Origin: Palsa-883 sp963847615
GTDB taxonomy: Bacteria; Pseudomonadota; Alphaproteobacteria; Acetobacterales; Acetobacteraceae
Direction of reading: 5' to 3'
DNA length: 54,131 nt
Assembly (NCBI GenBank): GCA_963847615.1
Contig: CAWKAN010000006.1
Location: forward strand, 1 to 54,131
A program made the position numbers and the translations under genes. Below are positions 28,081-40,159 of this stretch, one piece after another (position 1 is the first letter of the stretch; the number at the start of each line of letters is the position of its first letter). The notes under the pieces are model-generated. The model was not told the DNA's origin. It worked only from the letters and a program-made list of their open reading frames with translations, and made no database searches.

Positions 28081-28141
28081 CCGGCGGGGGCGGGCCGGCG
28101 GGGGCGGGCCGGCGGGGGCGGGCCGGCGGGGGCGGGCCGGC
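28081..28141. repeat. 14-bp tandem repeat, 4.4 units
   Basis: Four exact copies of CCGGCGGGGGCGGG plus CCGGC lie in the 176-bp gap between the sedolisin start and the end of the EamA gene. No protein is likely here. The array sits in the sedolisin upstream region, so copy-number change could alter its promoter spacing. Confidence 0.92.
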
Positions 28142-28170
28142 GCGATCGGGCGCGGCGCCGGCGAATGCGC

Positions 28171-29022
28171 TCAGCGGCGGCCGACCAGCCAGCAGCCGAC
28201 CGAGGACACCGCCAGCCCGAGCACCGTCAGCGCGGTCAGGCTCTCGCCCAGCAGCAGCCAGGCCAGCACCGCGGCCGTCCCCGGCACCAGGTAGAAATTC
28301 GCCGCCGCCCGCGCCGCCGACCCGCGCGTCAGCATCAGCAGATACAGCGCCATGCTGCCGAGCGAGACACCGACGGCGTTCCACACCGTCGCCGCGATCG
28401 CCGCCGCGGTCCACTCGGCGTGCGGGGTCTCGAACAGCAGGATGGCCAGCGCGCCGGCCACGGCGGCGGCCAGGAACTGCACCGTCGCGCTCTCCAGCAG
28501 CGGCACGCCGCGGCAGAACCGGGCGAAATACAGCGTGCCGCTGACCAGCCCCACCACGCCGGTCACGGTGAGCAGCGCCAGGTTGAGCTGGACCGGGCTC
28601 TGTGCCGCGGCCAGGCCGACGATCAGCACCACGCCGGCCACGCCGAGGCCGAGGCCGACGAACTGCCAGGGCCGCAGCCGTTCGCCCAGCAACGGCCAGG
28701 CCAGCAGCGCGGTCAGCAGCGGATTGAGCGTCTGGATCAGCGCGATCGGCGCGGCATGCATGCGGGTCATCGCGACATGCGCCGGATCGAGCAGCACGGT
28801 GTTCGCCAGCACGCCGACCACCGCGCAGTGCAGCCAGCGTCCCCGCAAGACCTGCCAGGACCGCCGCAGCACCAGCATGGCCAGCACCAGCAGGCTGGCG
28901 GAGAGGCACAGGCGGACCTCGACGAACAGCAGCGGCGTCACGTCGCGCAGGCCGACCCGGGCGCCGATGAAGGACGAGCTCCACAGCAGCACGAAGGCGA
29001 AGGGAACCAGCCTGATCAACAT
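28171..29022 (-). CDS. DMT superfamily EamA-type transporter
   Basis: A 283-residue inner-membrane protein with ten predicted helices in two EamA repeats: the first around LLWSSSFIGARVGLRDVTPL and ALIQTLNPLLTALLAWPLLGERL, the second around ALYLLMLTRGSAARAAANFY and VPGTAAVLAWLLLGESL. These are the usual drug/metabolite exporters of amino acids or small metabolites; the substrate is unknown. The ATG at 29022 follows TGGTGGAGCG; an in-frame ATG at 29040 would add six residues. It stands alone. Confidence 0.88.
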   Translation of the reverse strand: MLIRLVPFAFVLLWSSSFIGARVGLRDVTPLLFVEVRLCLSASLLVLAMLVLRRSWQVLRGRWLHCAVVGVLANTVLLDPAHVAMTRMHAAPIALIQTLNPLLTALLAWPLLGERLRPWQFVGLGLGVAGVVLIVGLAAAQSPVQLNLALLTVTGVVGLVSGTLYFARFCRGVPLLESATVQFLAAAVAGALAILLFETPHAEWTAAAIAATVWNAVGVSLGSMALYLLMLTRGSAARAAANFYLVPGTAAVLAWLLLGESLTALTVLGLAVSSVGCWLVGRR

Positions 29023-29264
29023 CGCTCCACCAGACTGCATCGTTCCGCCGGGCGGCCTCGCCAGGCCAGGCCGCGTCGCCACGCTGGGCCTGCGCCGTGC
29101 CGCCCACCTTCCGGCCGCCCGTCGTCCGGTCTTGTCGTCGCGGAAACGACCCGCTGCCGGTCCGGTTCAGGCGGCACGAGCCGCGGCAGACAATCCGGCG
29201 CCGGCGATCGGCCCCTCTCAGATACCATCCGGCGGAAGGATTGACCCATTGGCGCCGCACCCAC

Positions 29265-29392
29265 GTCATGCCGGGCCCCCGGGTCGGGCCGCAGGCCCGC
29301 CCGAGGACAGGCTCCGGCCCGGCATCCACGACTTCGGCTTGCTAAATGAAGGCAAGTCGTGGATGGCCGGCCTTCGCCGGCCATGACGGGGT
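29265..29392. repeat. REP-like imperfect inverted repeat
   Basis: The 408 bp between the EamA and PmtA genes contain no gene. They hold a compound inverted repeat: CATGCCGGGC ... GGCCCGGCATCCACGACTT on the left and AAGTCGTGGATGGCCGGCC ... GGCCGGCCATGACGGG on the right, with an inner CCACGACTT / AAGTCGTGG stem. Words of this type (CGTCATGGCCGGC...) are common dispersed palindromes in alphaproteobacterial genomes. It could end transcription of both flanking genes. Confidence 0.72.
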
Positions 29393-29430
29393 GGGCACCG
29401 CCGAAGAGTCGATCCTTCTGCCGGCTGGTA

Positions 29431-30054
29431 TCAGTCGAGCGGAGTGTAGCGCCAGACGCTGGCGGGTGGGAAATTGAGCGGCGTCCACGCCTCGCGCCTT
29501 GCCGCCAGCTGGTGCTTGCGCGCGTCGATCGGCGAGGTGGCGCAGTAGCTGAAATGCAGAAAGCCGCGCCCCGGCGCCACCGCCTGCATCGCCGTGACGA
29601 TGCGGCGCTGCTCGGCAAACGCCAGCAGCACCAGCGGGATGCCGCAGATCACCGTGCCGATGCGGCCGTGCCAGTCCGCCGGCAGCAGCTCCGCCAGTTG
29701 GCGCGCGTCGCCCTCGATGACCCGGGCGCCGGGCAGCGCAAGACGCAAATGCGCCGCCATGGCCGGCACGATCTCGACCACGAACAGCCGATCGGCCGGC
29801 ACGCCGCCGGCCAGCAGCGCGCGCGAGATCACGCCGGTGCCGGCCCCCAGTTCCAGCACCGCCTCATCCGCGGCGCGGCGGGTCTGGCGAACGATGCGCG
29901 CGCACAATGCCGCCGAGGACGGCACCACGGAGCCCATCTGCAGCGGGTTGGCCAGCCAGCGGCGAAAGAACATCCCCGGCCTGGCGACAGAGGCAGTCCG
30001 GCGAAGATTGGTGGAGCTGCCGCCACTATCAGACGAATCGACGATGGTTGTCAT
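29431..30054 (-). CDS. Phospholipid N-methyltransferase (PmtA-like)
   Basis: A 207-residue SAM-dependent methyltransferase. The N-terminal FFRRWLANPLQMGSVVPSSAAL is the characteristic lead of Rhizobium/Rhodobacter-type PmtA, which converts phosphatidylethanolamine to phosphatidylcholine at the membrane surface. SAM motif I is VLELGAGTGVISRAL (from about residue 67), followed by VVEIVPAMAAHLR and VIEGDARQLAELL. The IPLVLL segment after CG takes the place of the NPPY-type loop. The C terminus is short. ATG 30054 is used. It is divergent from the PleD-like gene with a 295-bp AT-richer gap between them. Confidence 0.8.
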   Translation of the reverse strand: MTTIVDSSDSGGSSTNLRRTASVARPGMFFRRWLANPLQMGSVVPSSAALCARIVRQTRRAADEAVLELGAGTGVISRALLAGGVPADRLFVVEIVPAMAAHLRLALPGARVIEGDARQLAELLPADWHGRIGTVICGIPLVLLAFAEQRRIVTAMQAVAPGRGFLHFSYCATSPIDARKHQLAARREAWTPLNFPPASVWRYTPLD

Positions 30055-30349
30055 GATTTTGTCGCTTTTTCTTCATATTCATTGCATGGGGACTTAACGA
30101 ATACACGACATGCCTGAGTCGCGAAAGCCCCGCCGGCACGCTGCCAGCGGGCGGTCCGCATCCGCCCTCCATGCAGCCGCCGCCACGCAACGCGGGACAC
30201 CCAACCACCTGGCCCGACACCCACGGCGGTGTGCGTCGTGCCTGTCCCGGCGGATTGCTTTCGTAATCGGCCCGGATGCATTATCTATGATCCCGCAAGG
30301 GCCCCGGCATCACCGATGTCGCCCAGCTTTGAAGGACGACCGAACCCGG

Positions 30350-31720
30350 ATGACCGCGCGAATCCTGATTATCGACGATGTTCCGGCGAATACCCGCCTG
30401 CTGGAGGCAAAACTGTCGGCCGAATACTATCAGGTCGCCAGCGGTCGCGATGGGTTCGAGGCGCTGCGCCTGGCGCATGAATGGCAGCCCGACCTGATCC
30501 TGCTCGATGTCATGATGCCCGGCATGGACGGCTTCGAATGCTGCCGCCAACTGAAACAGAGCGCGGCAACCCTGCATATCCCGGTGGTCATGGTCACCGC
30601 GCTGGGCGAGCCGTCGGAACGGCTGCGCGGGCTGGAAGCCGGCGCCGACGATTTCCTGACCAAACCGGTCGAATACGATACCCTGATGGTCCGTGTGCGC
30701 AGCCTGGTGCGGCTGAAGCGCCTGCTGGACGAATGGCGCGCGCGCGGCGACACGGCGCGCGCCCTCGGCCTGTCGTCCGACGAGGTGCGGGTTCCCTCGG
30801 TCGCCGGGGCGCGGGCGCTGGTGATCGACGACTGGGACCCAAGTGCGCAGGCCATCCAGGACGCGCTCGCCCGCGACGGGATCGTCAGCAGCCGGGCGCG
30901 GAGCGAGGCCGAGGTCATGATGCCGTCGGCGACCAGCTCGCTCGACCTGATCGTGCTCAGCCTGGCCATGAGCGCGGAGGATCCGCTGAAACTCACCTCC
31001 AGCCTGCGCGCCGCCGACGCAACGCGCGACGTGCCGATGCTGCTGGTGGCCGAACCGGAGGAGCGCCAGCGGCTGCTGCGCGGCTTCGACCTGGGGGCCA
31101 ACGACTGGCTGGTGCTGCCGCTCGACGAGAATGAACTGCGTGCCCGGGCGCGCAACCAGATCCGCCGCAAGTTCTACCAGGACCGGCTGCGCGACGATCT
31201 TGGCCAGGCGCTTGAACTGGCGCTGACCGATCCGCTGACCGGGCTGTACAACCAGCGCTATCTGCTGCGCCATCTGCGCGGCCTGCTGGTGGCGAACCCC
31301 GATCGCGAGGTGGCGGTGCTGATGCTGGATGTCGATCACTTCAAGGAGGTGAACGACGCCTATGGACACGCCGCCGGCGACCGGGCGTTGCGCGCGATCG
31401 CCGAGACGCTGCGCGCCAACACGCGCGTTTTCGACTCGCTCGCCCGTTACGGTGGCGAGGAATTCGTCGTGGTGATGCCCGGCTCCGGCCCCGACGAAGC
31501 AGTTGCGGCCGCGGAACGCCTGCGCGGGGCGGTCGACGCCCTGCCGTTCGCGCCGGTGCCGGGCCGCCTCTGCCACCTGAGCGTCAGCATCGGCGTTGCC
31601 TGCAGCGGCAGCGGCGGCGAAACCGCCGAGATCCTGCTGCACAGCGCCGACGTCGCGCTGTACGCGGCAAAGCGCGCCGGCCGCAATCGCGTCGAGCTCG
31701 CCGACGCGGCGCCGGCATAG
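30350..31720 (+). CDS. pleD: PleD-type response regulator diguanylate cyclase
   Basis: A 456-residue protein with receiver, degenerate receiver and GGDEF domains in the order of Caulobacter PleD. Receiver 1 has the acidic pair Asp9-Asp10, the phospho-acceptor Asp53 (LILLDVMMPGMDG) and Lys105 (FLTKP). The second receiver lacks the phospho-acceptor (LIVLSLAMS) and probably serves dimerisation. The cyclase domain has LTDPLTGLYNQR, DVDHFKEVND and GGEEF at 368-372, and the inhibitory site RVFD at 359-362, the same positions as in PleD. It makes c-di-GMP from GTP and would promote surface growth or exopolysaccharide. The ATG at 30350 is the only start directly before receiver 1. No histidine kinase is adjacent. 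Confidence 0.93.
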   Translation: MTARILIIDDVPANTRLLEAKLSAEYYQVASGRDGFEALRLAHEWQPDLILLDVMMPGMDGFECCRQLKQSAATLHIPVVMVTALGEPSERLRGLEAGADDFLTKPVEYDTLMVRVRSLVRLKRLLDEWRARGDTARALGLSSDEVRVPSVAGARALVIDDWDPSAQAIQDALARDGIVSSRARSEAEVMMPSATSSLDLIVLSLAMSAEDPLKLTSSLRAADATRDVPMLLVAEPEERQRLLRGFDLGANDWLVLPLDENELRARARNQIRRKFYQDRLRDDLGQALELALTDPLTGLYNQRYLLRHLRGLLVANPDREVAVLMLDVDHFKEVNDAYGHAAGDRALRAIAETLRANTRVFDSLARYGGEEFVVVMPGSGPDEAVAAAERLRGAVDALPFAPVPGRLCHLSVSIGVACSGSGGETAEILLHSADVALYAAKRAGRNRVELADAAPA

Positions 31721-31790
31721 CCGAACCGCGCGGTGGCCGCGCGAGCGGCGACCATGCGGCGGCGTTGTCCCATCCGCTGGCCACTCGGCG

Positions 31791-33038
31791 TCAGATCACC
31801 CCGCCGCGGCGCAGATCGGCCAGCTCGCGCGCGCTCAATCCAAGCCAGCCGCCATAGATGTCATCGTTGTGCTGGCCGATCGACGGACTCGGAACGGTCG
31901 CCACCTTGTCGGCGCCGTGCAGGCGCAGCGGCGTGGTCGGCACGACGATCTCGCCGATCTCGGGATGGTTGATCCGCTCCAGCATGCCGCGGGCGTGCAT
32001 GTGCGGATCGTTCATCACCTCGGGCGCGGTGCGCACCGGGGCGCAGGGGATGCGATGGCGCCGGGTCGCGGCGAACACCTCCTGTTTCGCCAGCCCGCTG
32101 GTCCATTCGCTCACCACCGCCTCGGTCGCCGCCATGTTCTGCGCCCGCGCGGCCATCGTCGCGAAACGCGGATCGTCCCGCAGGTCCTCGCGCCCCATCG
32201 CGGTCAGCAGCTTCTGCCAATGGGCCTCCGTCACCACATGGATGGCGACATGGCCGTCGGCGGCGGCGAACACGTTGTACGGCGCGGTGGCCAGCCCCGC
32301 TTGGCGGTTGCCGGTGCGCGGCGGGACCTTTCCGGTACGGAAATGGTATTCGAAGCTGGAGGCCAGCGTCGAATACACCGCCTCCTGCATCGCCACCTCG
32401 ACGAGCTGGCCGCGCCCGGTCCGCTCGCGCTGGAACAGCGCCGTCAGCACGGCGCCGTAAAGATGAATCCCGCCCATGTAGTCCACCACGGTCGGCCCGG
32501 CCTTGGTCGGCGGCCCGTCCGGATCGCCGGTCACGCTCATGATCCCCGACGCCGCCTGGATCGTCAGGTCCATCGCCAGCGTGTCGCGGTCCGGCCCGCT
32601 GATGCCGAAGCCGGTGCCCGTCGCATACACCAGCCGCGGATTGGCCGCGCCCAGCACCGCGTAGCCGACGCCGAGGTTGTCCAGCGTGCCGGGGGCGAAA
32701 TTCTCCAGCAGCACGTCGGCGCGGCGCACCATCTCGATCAGCAGCGCGCGGCCACGTTCCGCTTTCAGATTGAGCGTGATCGCCCGCTTGTTCGAATTCA
32801 GCATCGCGAAGGCCAGCCGGGTGCCCTTGCCGGCGTGATTGCGCCGCAACGGCTCGCCCGCGGGCGGCTCGATCTTGATCACGTCGGCGCCGGCGCGCGC
32901 CATCAGCGCCGTGGCATAGGGCCCCTGATAGATCTGGCCGAGATCCAGCACGGTGATGCCGGCCAGCGGCGTGTTCGGCACCGGCGGTGCGGCGCGTGCG
33001 CCAGTGGGTGTGTCAATGGGGGCGGCGCTGGCGGTCAT
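31791..33038 (-). CDS. CaiB/BaiF family (class III) CoA transferase
   Basis: A 415-residue family III CoA-transferase, cytoplasmic. Recognisable parts are LAGITVLDLGQIYQGPYATA, DVIKIEPPAGEPLR, FAMLNSNKRAITLNLK, LENFAPGTLDNLGVGY, the catalytic-Asp region LAMDLTIQAASGIMSVTG and the late GRGQLVEVAMQEAVYSTL. These enzymes move CoA between organic acids such as formate/oxalate, carnitine or bile acids; the substrate is not evident. The start MTASAAP at 33038 follows CCGGGACATC; an upstream extension would run into the adjoining palindromic repeat. The gene is isolated. Confidence 0.9.
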   Translation of the reverse strand: MTASAAPIDTPTGARAAPPVPNTPLAGITVLDLGQIYQGPYATALMARAGADVIKIEPPAGEPLRRNHAGKGTRLAFAMLNSNKRAITLNLKAERGRALLIEMVRRADVLLENFAPGTLDNLGVGYAVLGAANPRLVYATGTGFGISGPDRDTLAMDLTIQAASGIMSVTGDPDGPPTKAGPTVVDYMGGIHLYGAVLTALFQRERTGRGQLVEVAMQEAVYSTLASSFEYHFRTGKVPPRTGNRQAGLATAPYNVFAAADGHVAIHVVTEAHWQKLLTAMGREDLRDDPRFATMAARAQNMAATEAVVSEWTSGLAKQEVFAATRRHRIPCAPVRTAPEVMNDPHMHARGMLERINHPEIGEIVVPTTPLRLHGADKVATVPSPSIGQHNDDIYGGWLGLSARELADLRRGGVI

Positions 33039-33136
33039 GATGTCCCGGTCGTCTCGGTTGCCTGGCCTGGATTTGAGCCGCCGCGACCGGATCGGGCAAG
33101 CGCCGGCAGAACCGATCTCAGGCCGGCTCGGACTGG

Positions 33137-33448
33137 GTGAGCCGAAGCAAGGCCAGGGGCTCCGCCCCTGGACCCCGCCAAGGGGCGCTGCCCCTTGGAA
33201 CCCCGCCAAGGGCGAGCCCTTGGAACCCTTCACTGGGAGTGTGGGGAGGGGAAGGGGGCGGGTGGGCGAGGCGAAGGGGGCGCCGTCCGGCACGCCGGAC
33301 GGCGCCCCCTTCGCCTCGCCCACCCGCCCCCTTCCCCTCCCCACACTCCCAGTCATGGAGTTCCAGAGGCTCCGCCTCTGGTGGGGGTCCAGGGGGCAAA
33401 GCCCCCTGGCGGGTTTCAGGGCGGAGCCCTGACCTTGCTTCGGCTCAC
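33137..33448. repeat. Large palindromic repeat, copy A3
   Basis: This copy, inverted relative to A1, fills the gap between the CoA transferase and surE genes. Its outer edges are GTGAGCCGAAGCAAGG and the exact inverse. The central palindrome spans 33232-33353 with 60-base arms and a 2-base AC centre, again without mismatch. Hairpins CCAGGGGCTCCGCCCCTGG, CCAAGGGGCGCTGCCCCTTGG less one base, and CCAGAGGCTCCGCCTCTGG flank it. Confidence 0.9.
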
Positions 33449-33482
33449 CCCGTCCGGGCCGGCCCGCGATCGGTTCCGGCCG

Positions 33483-34247
33483 CTACAGTCGCGGCAGCTT
33501 GGCGGCCAGGGCGGTGAAGGCGGTGGCGTCGGTGCGGTCGTAGCGGATCGGGGTGACGGCGATGCGCCCGGCGGCGATCACGTCGGTATCGGCATCGGGG
33601 CCTTGGGCGCGCGGGCCGCGGCGGAAGTTCAGCCAGTGGTACTGGATGCCGCGCGGATCGGTGCGGGTTTCCACGACCATTCCCTGCAGCAGCCCGGCGC
33701 CTTGCCGCGCCACCGTCAGCGGCCCCACCGCATCGGCCGGGCGATCCGGGAAATTCACGTTCAGGCAGGTATCGGCGCTCCAGCCGAGGGCCAGCAACTG
33801 CGTGATCACGCCGGGCGCCAGACGCCGCGCGGTGTCCCAGCGCACGTTGTTGCGATCGGTCCAGACCTGGCTGAGCGCGATCGCCTGCACGCCGACCAGC
33901 ATCGCCGTCATGGCGCCGCCGACGGTGCCGGAGAACACCGTCTCCATCCCCAGGTTGCCGCCGCGGTTGACCCCCGAGAGCACCAGGTCCGGCGGCGTCG
34001 GCATCAGGTGGCAGATGCCCATCACCGCGCAGTCGCCGGGCGTGCCGTTGATGCCGAAGCGTCGCGGGCCGTACTCCACCACGCGCAGCGGGTGGTGCAG
34101 GCTGACGGCGTGCGAGACGCCGCTCTGGTCGTGTTCGGGCGCCACCACCCAGACCTCGCGCGCCAGCTCGGCGGCGATCTCGCCCAGCACGGCGAGGCCC
34201 GGCGCGTCGATGCCGTCGTCGTTGGTCAGCAGAATGCGGTCAAGCAC
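33483..34247 (-). CDS. surE: 5'/3'-nucleotidase SurE
   Basis: SurE dephosphorylates nucleoside monophosphates and is a stationary-phase survival protein. From the GTG at 34247 the protein is 254 residues, the usual length, and starts MLDRILLTNDDGIDAPGL with the metal-binding Asp10-Asp11. It continues with APEHDQSGVSHAVS and LVLSGVNRGGNLG, the other metal and phosphate ligands. This start is chosen because GGAGG stands 7 bases upstream; upstream in-frame ATGs at 34301 and 34388 would add non-homologous residues. In many proteobacteria surE lies beside pcm and rpoS, but not here. Confidence 0.92.
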   Translation of the reverse strand: MLDRILLTNDDGIDAPGLAVLGEIAAELAREVWVVAPEHDQSGVSHAVSLHHPLRVVEYGPRRFGINGTPGDCAVMGICHLMPTPPDLVLSGVNRGGNLGMETVFSGTVGGAMTAMLVGVQAIALSQVWTDRNNVRWDTARRLAPGVITQLLALGWSADTCLNVNFPDRPADAVGPLTVARQGAGLLQGMVVETRTDPRGIQYHWLNFRRGPRAQGPDADTDVIAAGRIAVTPIRYDRTDATAFTALAAKLPRL

Positions 34248-34456
34248 GGGCAATGCCTCCGGTTGCGTTGATGCAGCGGTGCCGGGACTGGCGGCACGCA
34301 TGCGCGGGTCCCGGCGCAGGGGTGCCGCCGGCCCGTCGCGCGGCGCCGGTCCAGTTTCCAGCAGATGGGCGGGGTCGGCCAGTGACAAGGCGATGTTGCT
34401 GCCCTGCCGGTTGAGCGGGAGCCTCGGGCGGTCGGCGCGCGGCGTGGTTCGTTCCG

Positions 34457-35101
34457 TCAGCGGCGCAGCTTGCGGCGGGCTGCCTTGCCGTAGGCGACGA
34501 GCCGATCAAGCGGGGTTTGGGCCGTGGCACGGCGCGCGAAGGCCCACACGACGATGGGGAACTCGGGCTCGTTCGCGAGCGAATGCAGCGCGGGGTCGTA
34601 GTCGGGCCAGGTATCGAAATTGCCCGCGACGCACGCGCGGTTGCCCCAGGAATCGGCGGTGACGCTGGCGAATCCCGCATCCTCGAGCCAGGCTTTCAGG
34701 CCGCTGGCGGTCCAGCGCCAGAGATCGAGCGGCTCCGGGTGGTATTTGATCAGGAACGGGGTCGTCATCACGAACACGCCGTGGCGGCGCAGCATGGCGA
34801 GGACGTTGCGGGCGGCGCGGTCGGGCCGGCGCAGGTGCTCGAACACCTGTTCGGCGATGATGATGTCGTAGGTGCGCGACGTGCGGTCGCGGCAAATGTC
34901 GAAGTCGGGAAAGCCGGCGTGCTCGTAGGAGCGAAACCCCGCATCGCGCCATGCGGTGCCGGAGATCTCCAGCGCATCGAGGCGCTCCGGGACCAGGCTG
35001 GCGACGAACGCGTTGGTGGCGTTGTTCATCACGATCCGGCACCAATGCGGCAACGGCGCGCCGATCATCGGTCGGTCCCCGGGAGGCGGCGCCGGCGTCA
35101 T
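34457..35101 (-). CDS. Class I SAM-dependent methyltransferase
   Basis: A methyltransferase-like protein of about 214 residues. The usable parts are LDALEISGTAWRDAGF (an atypical motif I region), DIIIAEQVFEHLRRPDRAARNVL (post-motif II, as in methyltransferase_11/23 proteins) and GVFVMTTPFLIKYHPEPLDLWRWT, a late segment often seen with sugar or lipid methyltransferases. The start is uncertain: ATG 35188, 35101 and 35068 are all in frame, and the last has the best ribosome-binding match. It is the minus-strand gene between SurE and an SDR gene. The substrate is unknown. Confidence 0.72.
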   Translation of the reverse strand: MTPAPPPGDRPMIGAPLPHWCRIVMNNATNAFVASLVPERLDALEISGTAWRDAGFRSYEHAGFPDFDICRDRTSRTYDIIIAEQVFEHLRRPDRAARNVLAMLRRHGVFVMTTPFLIKYHPEPLDLWRWTASGLKAWLEDAGFASVTADSWGNRACVAGNFDTWPDYDPALHSLANEPEFPIVVWAFARRATAQTPLDRLVAYGKAARRKLRR

Positions 35102-35280
35102 CGGGGCCAGGTTCGCCGGGCCGGCGGCGCGGCGCAACGAAACCGCGCACGCCGCGCAAGCCGAAACCGAGGCCGTGCCGACCGTCATGCAAATCCGCCG
35201 TCGCAGCCGGTCTCTTTCGGCAGGGGCCGAACCAGCCGTGGCTGCAACGCGCGACACCGCGTGAAATTCCTGGGTGCGGG

Positions 35281-36018
35281 CTAGATGAAATGCAGGCCGC
35301 CGTTGAGCTGGATGGTCTGGCCGGTCAGGTAGGCGTTGGCCATCGCCAGCAGCACCGCCTGCGCCACCTCCCCGGCGGTGCCGAGCCGGCCCACCGGGAT
35401 GCGCGCGGCGGCGGCGCGGATCGGTGCCACCATTTCGGTGTCGATCAATGATGGCGCGATGGCGTTCACCGTGATCCCCTCGGCGGCCAGGCGGGCGGCG
35501 TAGCCGCGCGTCAGCCCCTCCAGCCCGGCCTTCGAGGCATTGTAGTGCACGCCGATGCCGCCCGCGCCGCGCGCCGCGCCGGAGCTGATGTTGACGATGC
35601 GCCCGAAGCGGCGCGCGCGCATCGCCGGCAGCACCGCCTGGATGCACAGGAAGGCGGCGGTCAGGTTGACCGCGATGGTGCGCTCGAACACCGCCGGCGT
35701 CAGGTCGTCGATGCCGTGCGCCGGGCCGATGCCGGCATTGTTCACCAGCAGGTCGATCGGCCCCAGCGCCTCGGCGACCGCCGCCACCATGGAAGTGACG
35801 GCGGCGCCGTCGGCGACATCGGCGGCGATCGTCAGGGCGCGCCGGCCGAGCGCGCGGATCTGCCGCGCCACGTCCTCGGCCTCGGCCGCGCGGGCGTGGT
35901 AGTTCACCGCGATGTCGGCGCCGGCCTCGGCCAGCGCCAGCGCGATCGCCCGGCCGATCCCGCGCGAGGCGCCGGTGACCAGCGCGACATGACCGGCGAG
36001 GTCGATGGTGTTGCCCAT
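35281..36018 (-). CDS. SDR family oxidoreductase (FabG-like)
   Basis: A 245-residue classical SDR. It has TGASRGIG (residues 15-22), LVNNAGIG (91-98), the catalytic Ser at 145/146 (NISSG), Tyr159 and Lys163 (YNASK), and the C-terminal LTGQTIQLNGGLHFI. The pattern is that of FabG-like 3-ketoacyl reductases and related dehydrogenases. It is distinct from the SDR at 9978-10730, sharing only family motifs. The ATG at 36018 lies 15 bp after the adjacent DNA-methylase-like gene's stop, so the two could share a transcript. Confidence 0.9.
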   Translation of the reverse strand: MGNTIDLAGHVALVTGASRGIGRAIALALAEAGADIAVNYHARAAEAEDVARQIRALGRRALTIAADVADGAAVTSMVAAVAEALGPIDLLVNNAGIGPAHGIDDLTPAVFERTIAVNLTAAFLCIQAVLPAMRARRFGRIVNISSGAARGAGGIGVHYNASKAGLEGLTRGYAARLAAEGITVNAIAPSLIDTEMVAPIRAAAARIPVGRLGTAGEVAQAVLLAMANAYLTGQTIQLNGGLHFI

Positions 36019-36033
36019 GGGCGGCCTCCGACG

Positions 36034-36741
36034 TTACGGCGAATACACCAGGCTTGGTGGCAGCAGGCGGCCATGGCGGCAATCCCACACCAGCCAGGCA
36101 TGGTGGTGCTGTCCGGTGGTGGTCCGCTCGCCCATGTCGAACCATTGGATGCGCTTGGTCAGCACCACCACCTGGCTGAGCGGCCCCGAGGAGATCAGCG
36201 CGGCGGCCCGCTTGCCGGCGATCCACTGGAACCGCACCAGCAACGCCAATTGCCCGTTGGCGGCGATGGTCAGCGCCAGCGCGTGGCGGACGAATCGTTG
36301 CAGGCTGAGCGAGCTGTTGGTCGATCGCAGCAACGCCCCGCCATCGCCATAGGGCGGGTTGGTCACCATGGTGCGGCAGCCGGGGGGAAACGCGGTGCAG
36401 TCGAAGAAATCCACGCCGCCGCGGCCGAACCCGCGATCGACCAGGTCGCTGGCCACCACCCTGTGCCCGGCCCGCTCCAGCACGCGCGCCATCGCGCCGT
36501 CGCCGCAGCACGGCTCCCACACCGCGCCGCGCGGCGTCAGGTGCTTCAGCAGCGCCTCGGTCACCCAATCGGGCGTCGGATAGAAATCATGCGGCTCGCG
36601 GTCGTAGCCGGAGATGTGGATCGGCCGGAATTCCATCGCCGGCGCCGGGCCGGGGCCCGCCGCGGCCGGCCCAACCTCGCCCGGCCCAACCTCGGCCGCG
36701 ACCTTGCCGGCAGCCGGGGCATGCTCCGAAGACGGTGTCAT
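36034..36741 (-). CDS. DNA adenine/cytosine-N4 methylase-like protein
   Basis: A 235-residue protein with an N-terminal linker rich in Gly/Pro/Ala and a SAM-dependent fold. HDFYPTPDWVTEALLKHL is a lead often found in phage-type N6-adenine methylases. It is followed by VWEPCCGDGAMARVLERAG (motif I) and VTNPPYGDGG, the catalytic NPPY motif IV of amino-methyltransferases. There is no restriction endonuclease or specificity gene nearby, so it may be an orphan methylase or a phage remnant. Its substrate could alternatively be a protein glutamine. It sits between secA and an SDR gene on the minus strand. Confidence 0.72.
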   Translation of the reverse strand: MTPSSEHAPAAGKVAAEVGPGEVGPAAAGPGPAPAMEFRPIHISGYDREPHDFYPTPDWVTEALLKHLTPRGAVWEPCCGDGAMARVLERAGHRVVASDLVDRGFGRGGVDFFDCTAFPPGCRTMVTNPPYGDGGALLRSTNSSLSLQRFVRHALALTIAANGQLALLVRFQWIAGKRAAALISSGPLSQVVVLTKRIQWFDMGERTTTGQHHHAWLVWDCRHGRLLPPSLVYSP

Positions 36742-36814
36742 CCCTTAAAGCGTGCCCGGATCGACGTTGACGTCAAGCCGGCGCGCAGCACCCCCGGGCA
36801 CATGATCGGCCTCG

Positions 36815-39606
<2,792 letters not shown>

Positions 39607-39707
39607 CGGCGATTGGCCGCATGATCGGCCCGGCGGACCCCGGCACGGAGGTGCCGGACGGAGCCTGGTTCAGATAGGACCCACCGCGGCCCCGGTCAAC
39701 GACAGCA

Positions 39708-40033
39708 GCGCGGCCGCGCCGCAGGAAGGCCAGGGGCTCCGCCCCTGGACCCCGCCAGGGGGCTTTGCCCCCTGGACCCCCACCAAGGGCACAGCCCTTG
39801 GAACCCTTCACTGGGCGTGTGGGGAGGGGAAGGGGGCGGGCGGGCGAGGCGACGGGGCGCCGTCCAGCACGCTGGACGGCGCCCCGTCGCCTCGCCCGCC
39901 CGCCCCCTTCCCCTCCCCACACGCCCAGTCATGGAGTCCAGAGGCCGCTGCCTCTGGTGGGGGGTCCAGGGGGGCAAAGCCCCCCTGGTGGGGTCCGGGG
40001 CGAAGCCCCGGCCTGCCTGCGGCGCGGCCGCGC
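39708..40033. repeat. Large palindromic repeat, copy A4
   Basis: This copy lies in the 553-bp gap between the divergent secA and parvulin genes. The outer edges GCGCGGCCGCGCCGCAGG and CCTGCGGCGCGGCCGCGC form an inverted pair. The central palindrome spans 39810-39929 with 59-base arms and an AC centre, without mismatch. Hairpins include CCAGGGGCTCCGCCCCTGG, CCAAGGGCACAGCCCTTGG and CCGGGGCGAAGCCCCGG. Nothing else was seen in this gap except the likely promoters. Confidence 0.9.
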
Positions 40034-40159
40034 GGTTGCCGCGGCGTCGCGGGCTCGGCAAAAAACCGGGAACTGACCGCCGTCTGGCGGGGGGCTGGTT
40101 GCCTTGTGGCAGGCAGATGCTTCCGCCATGATCGGCCACCTCTTTCGACAAGGATTTCC

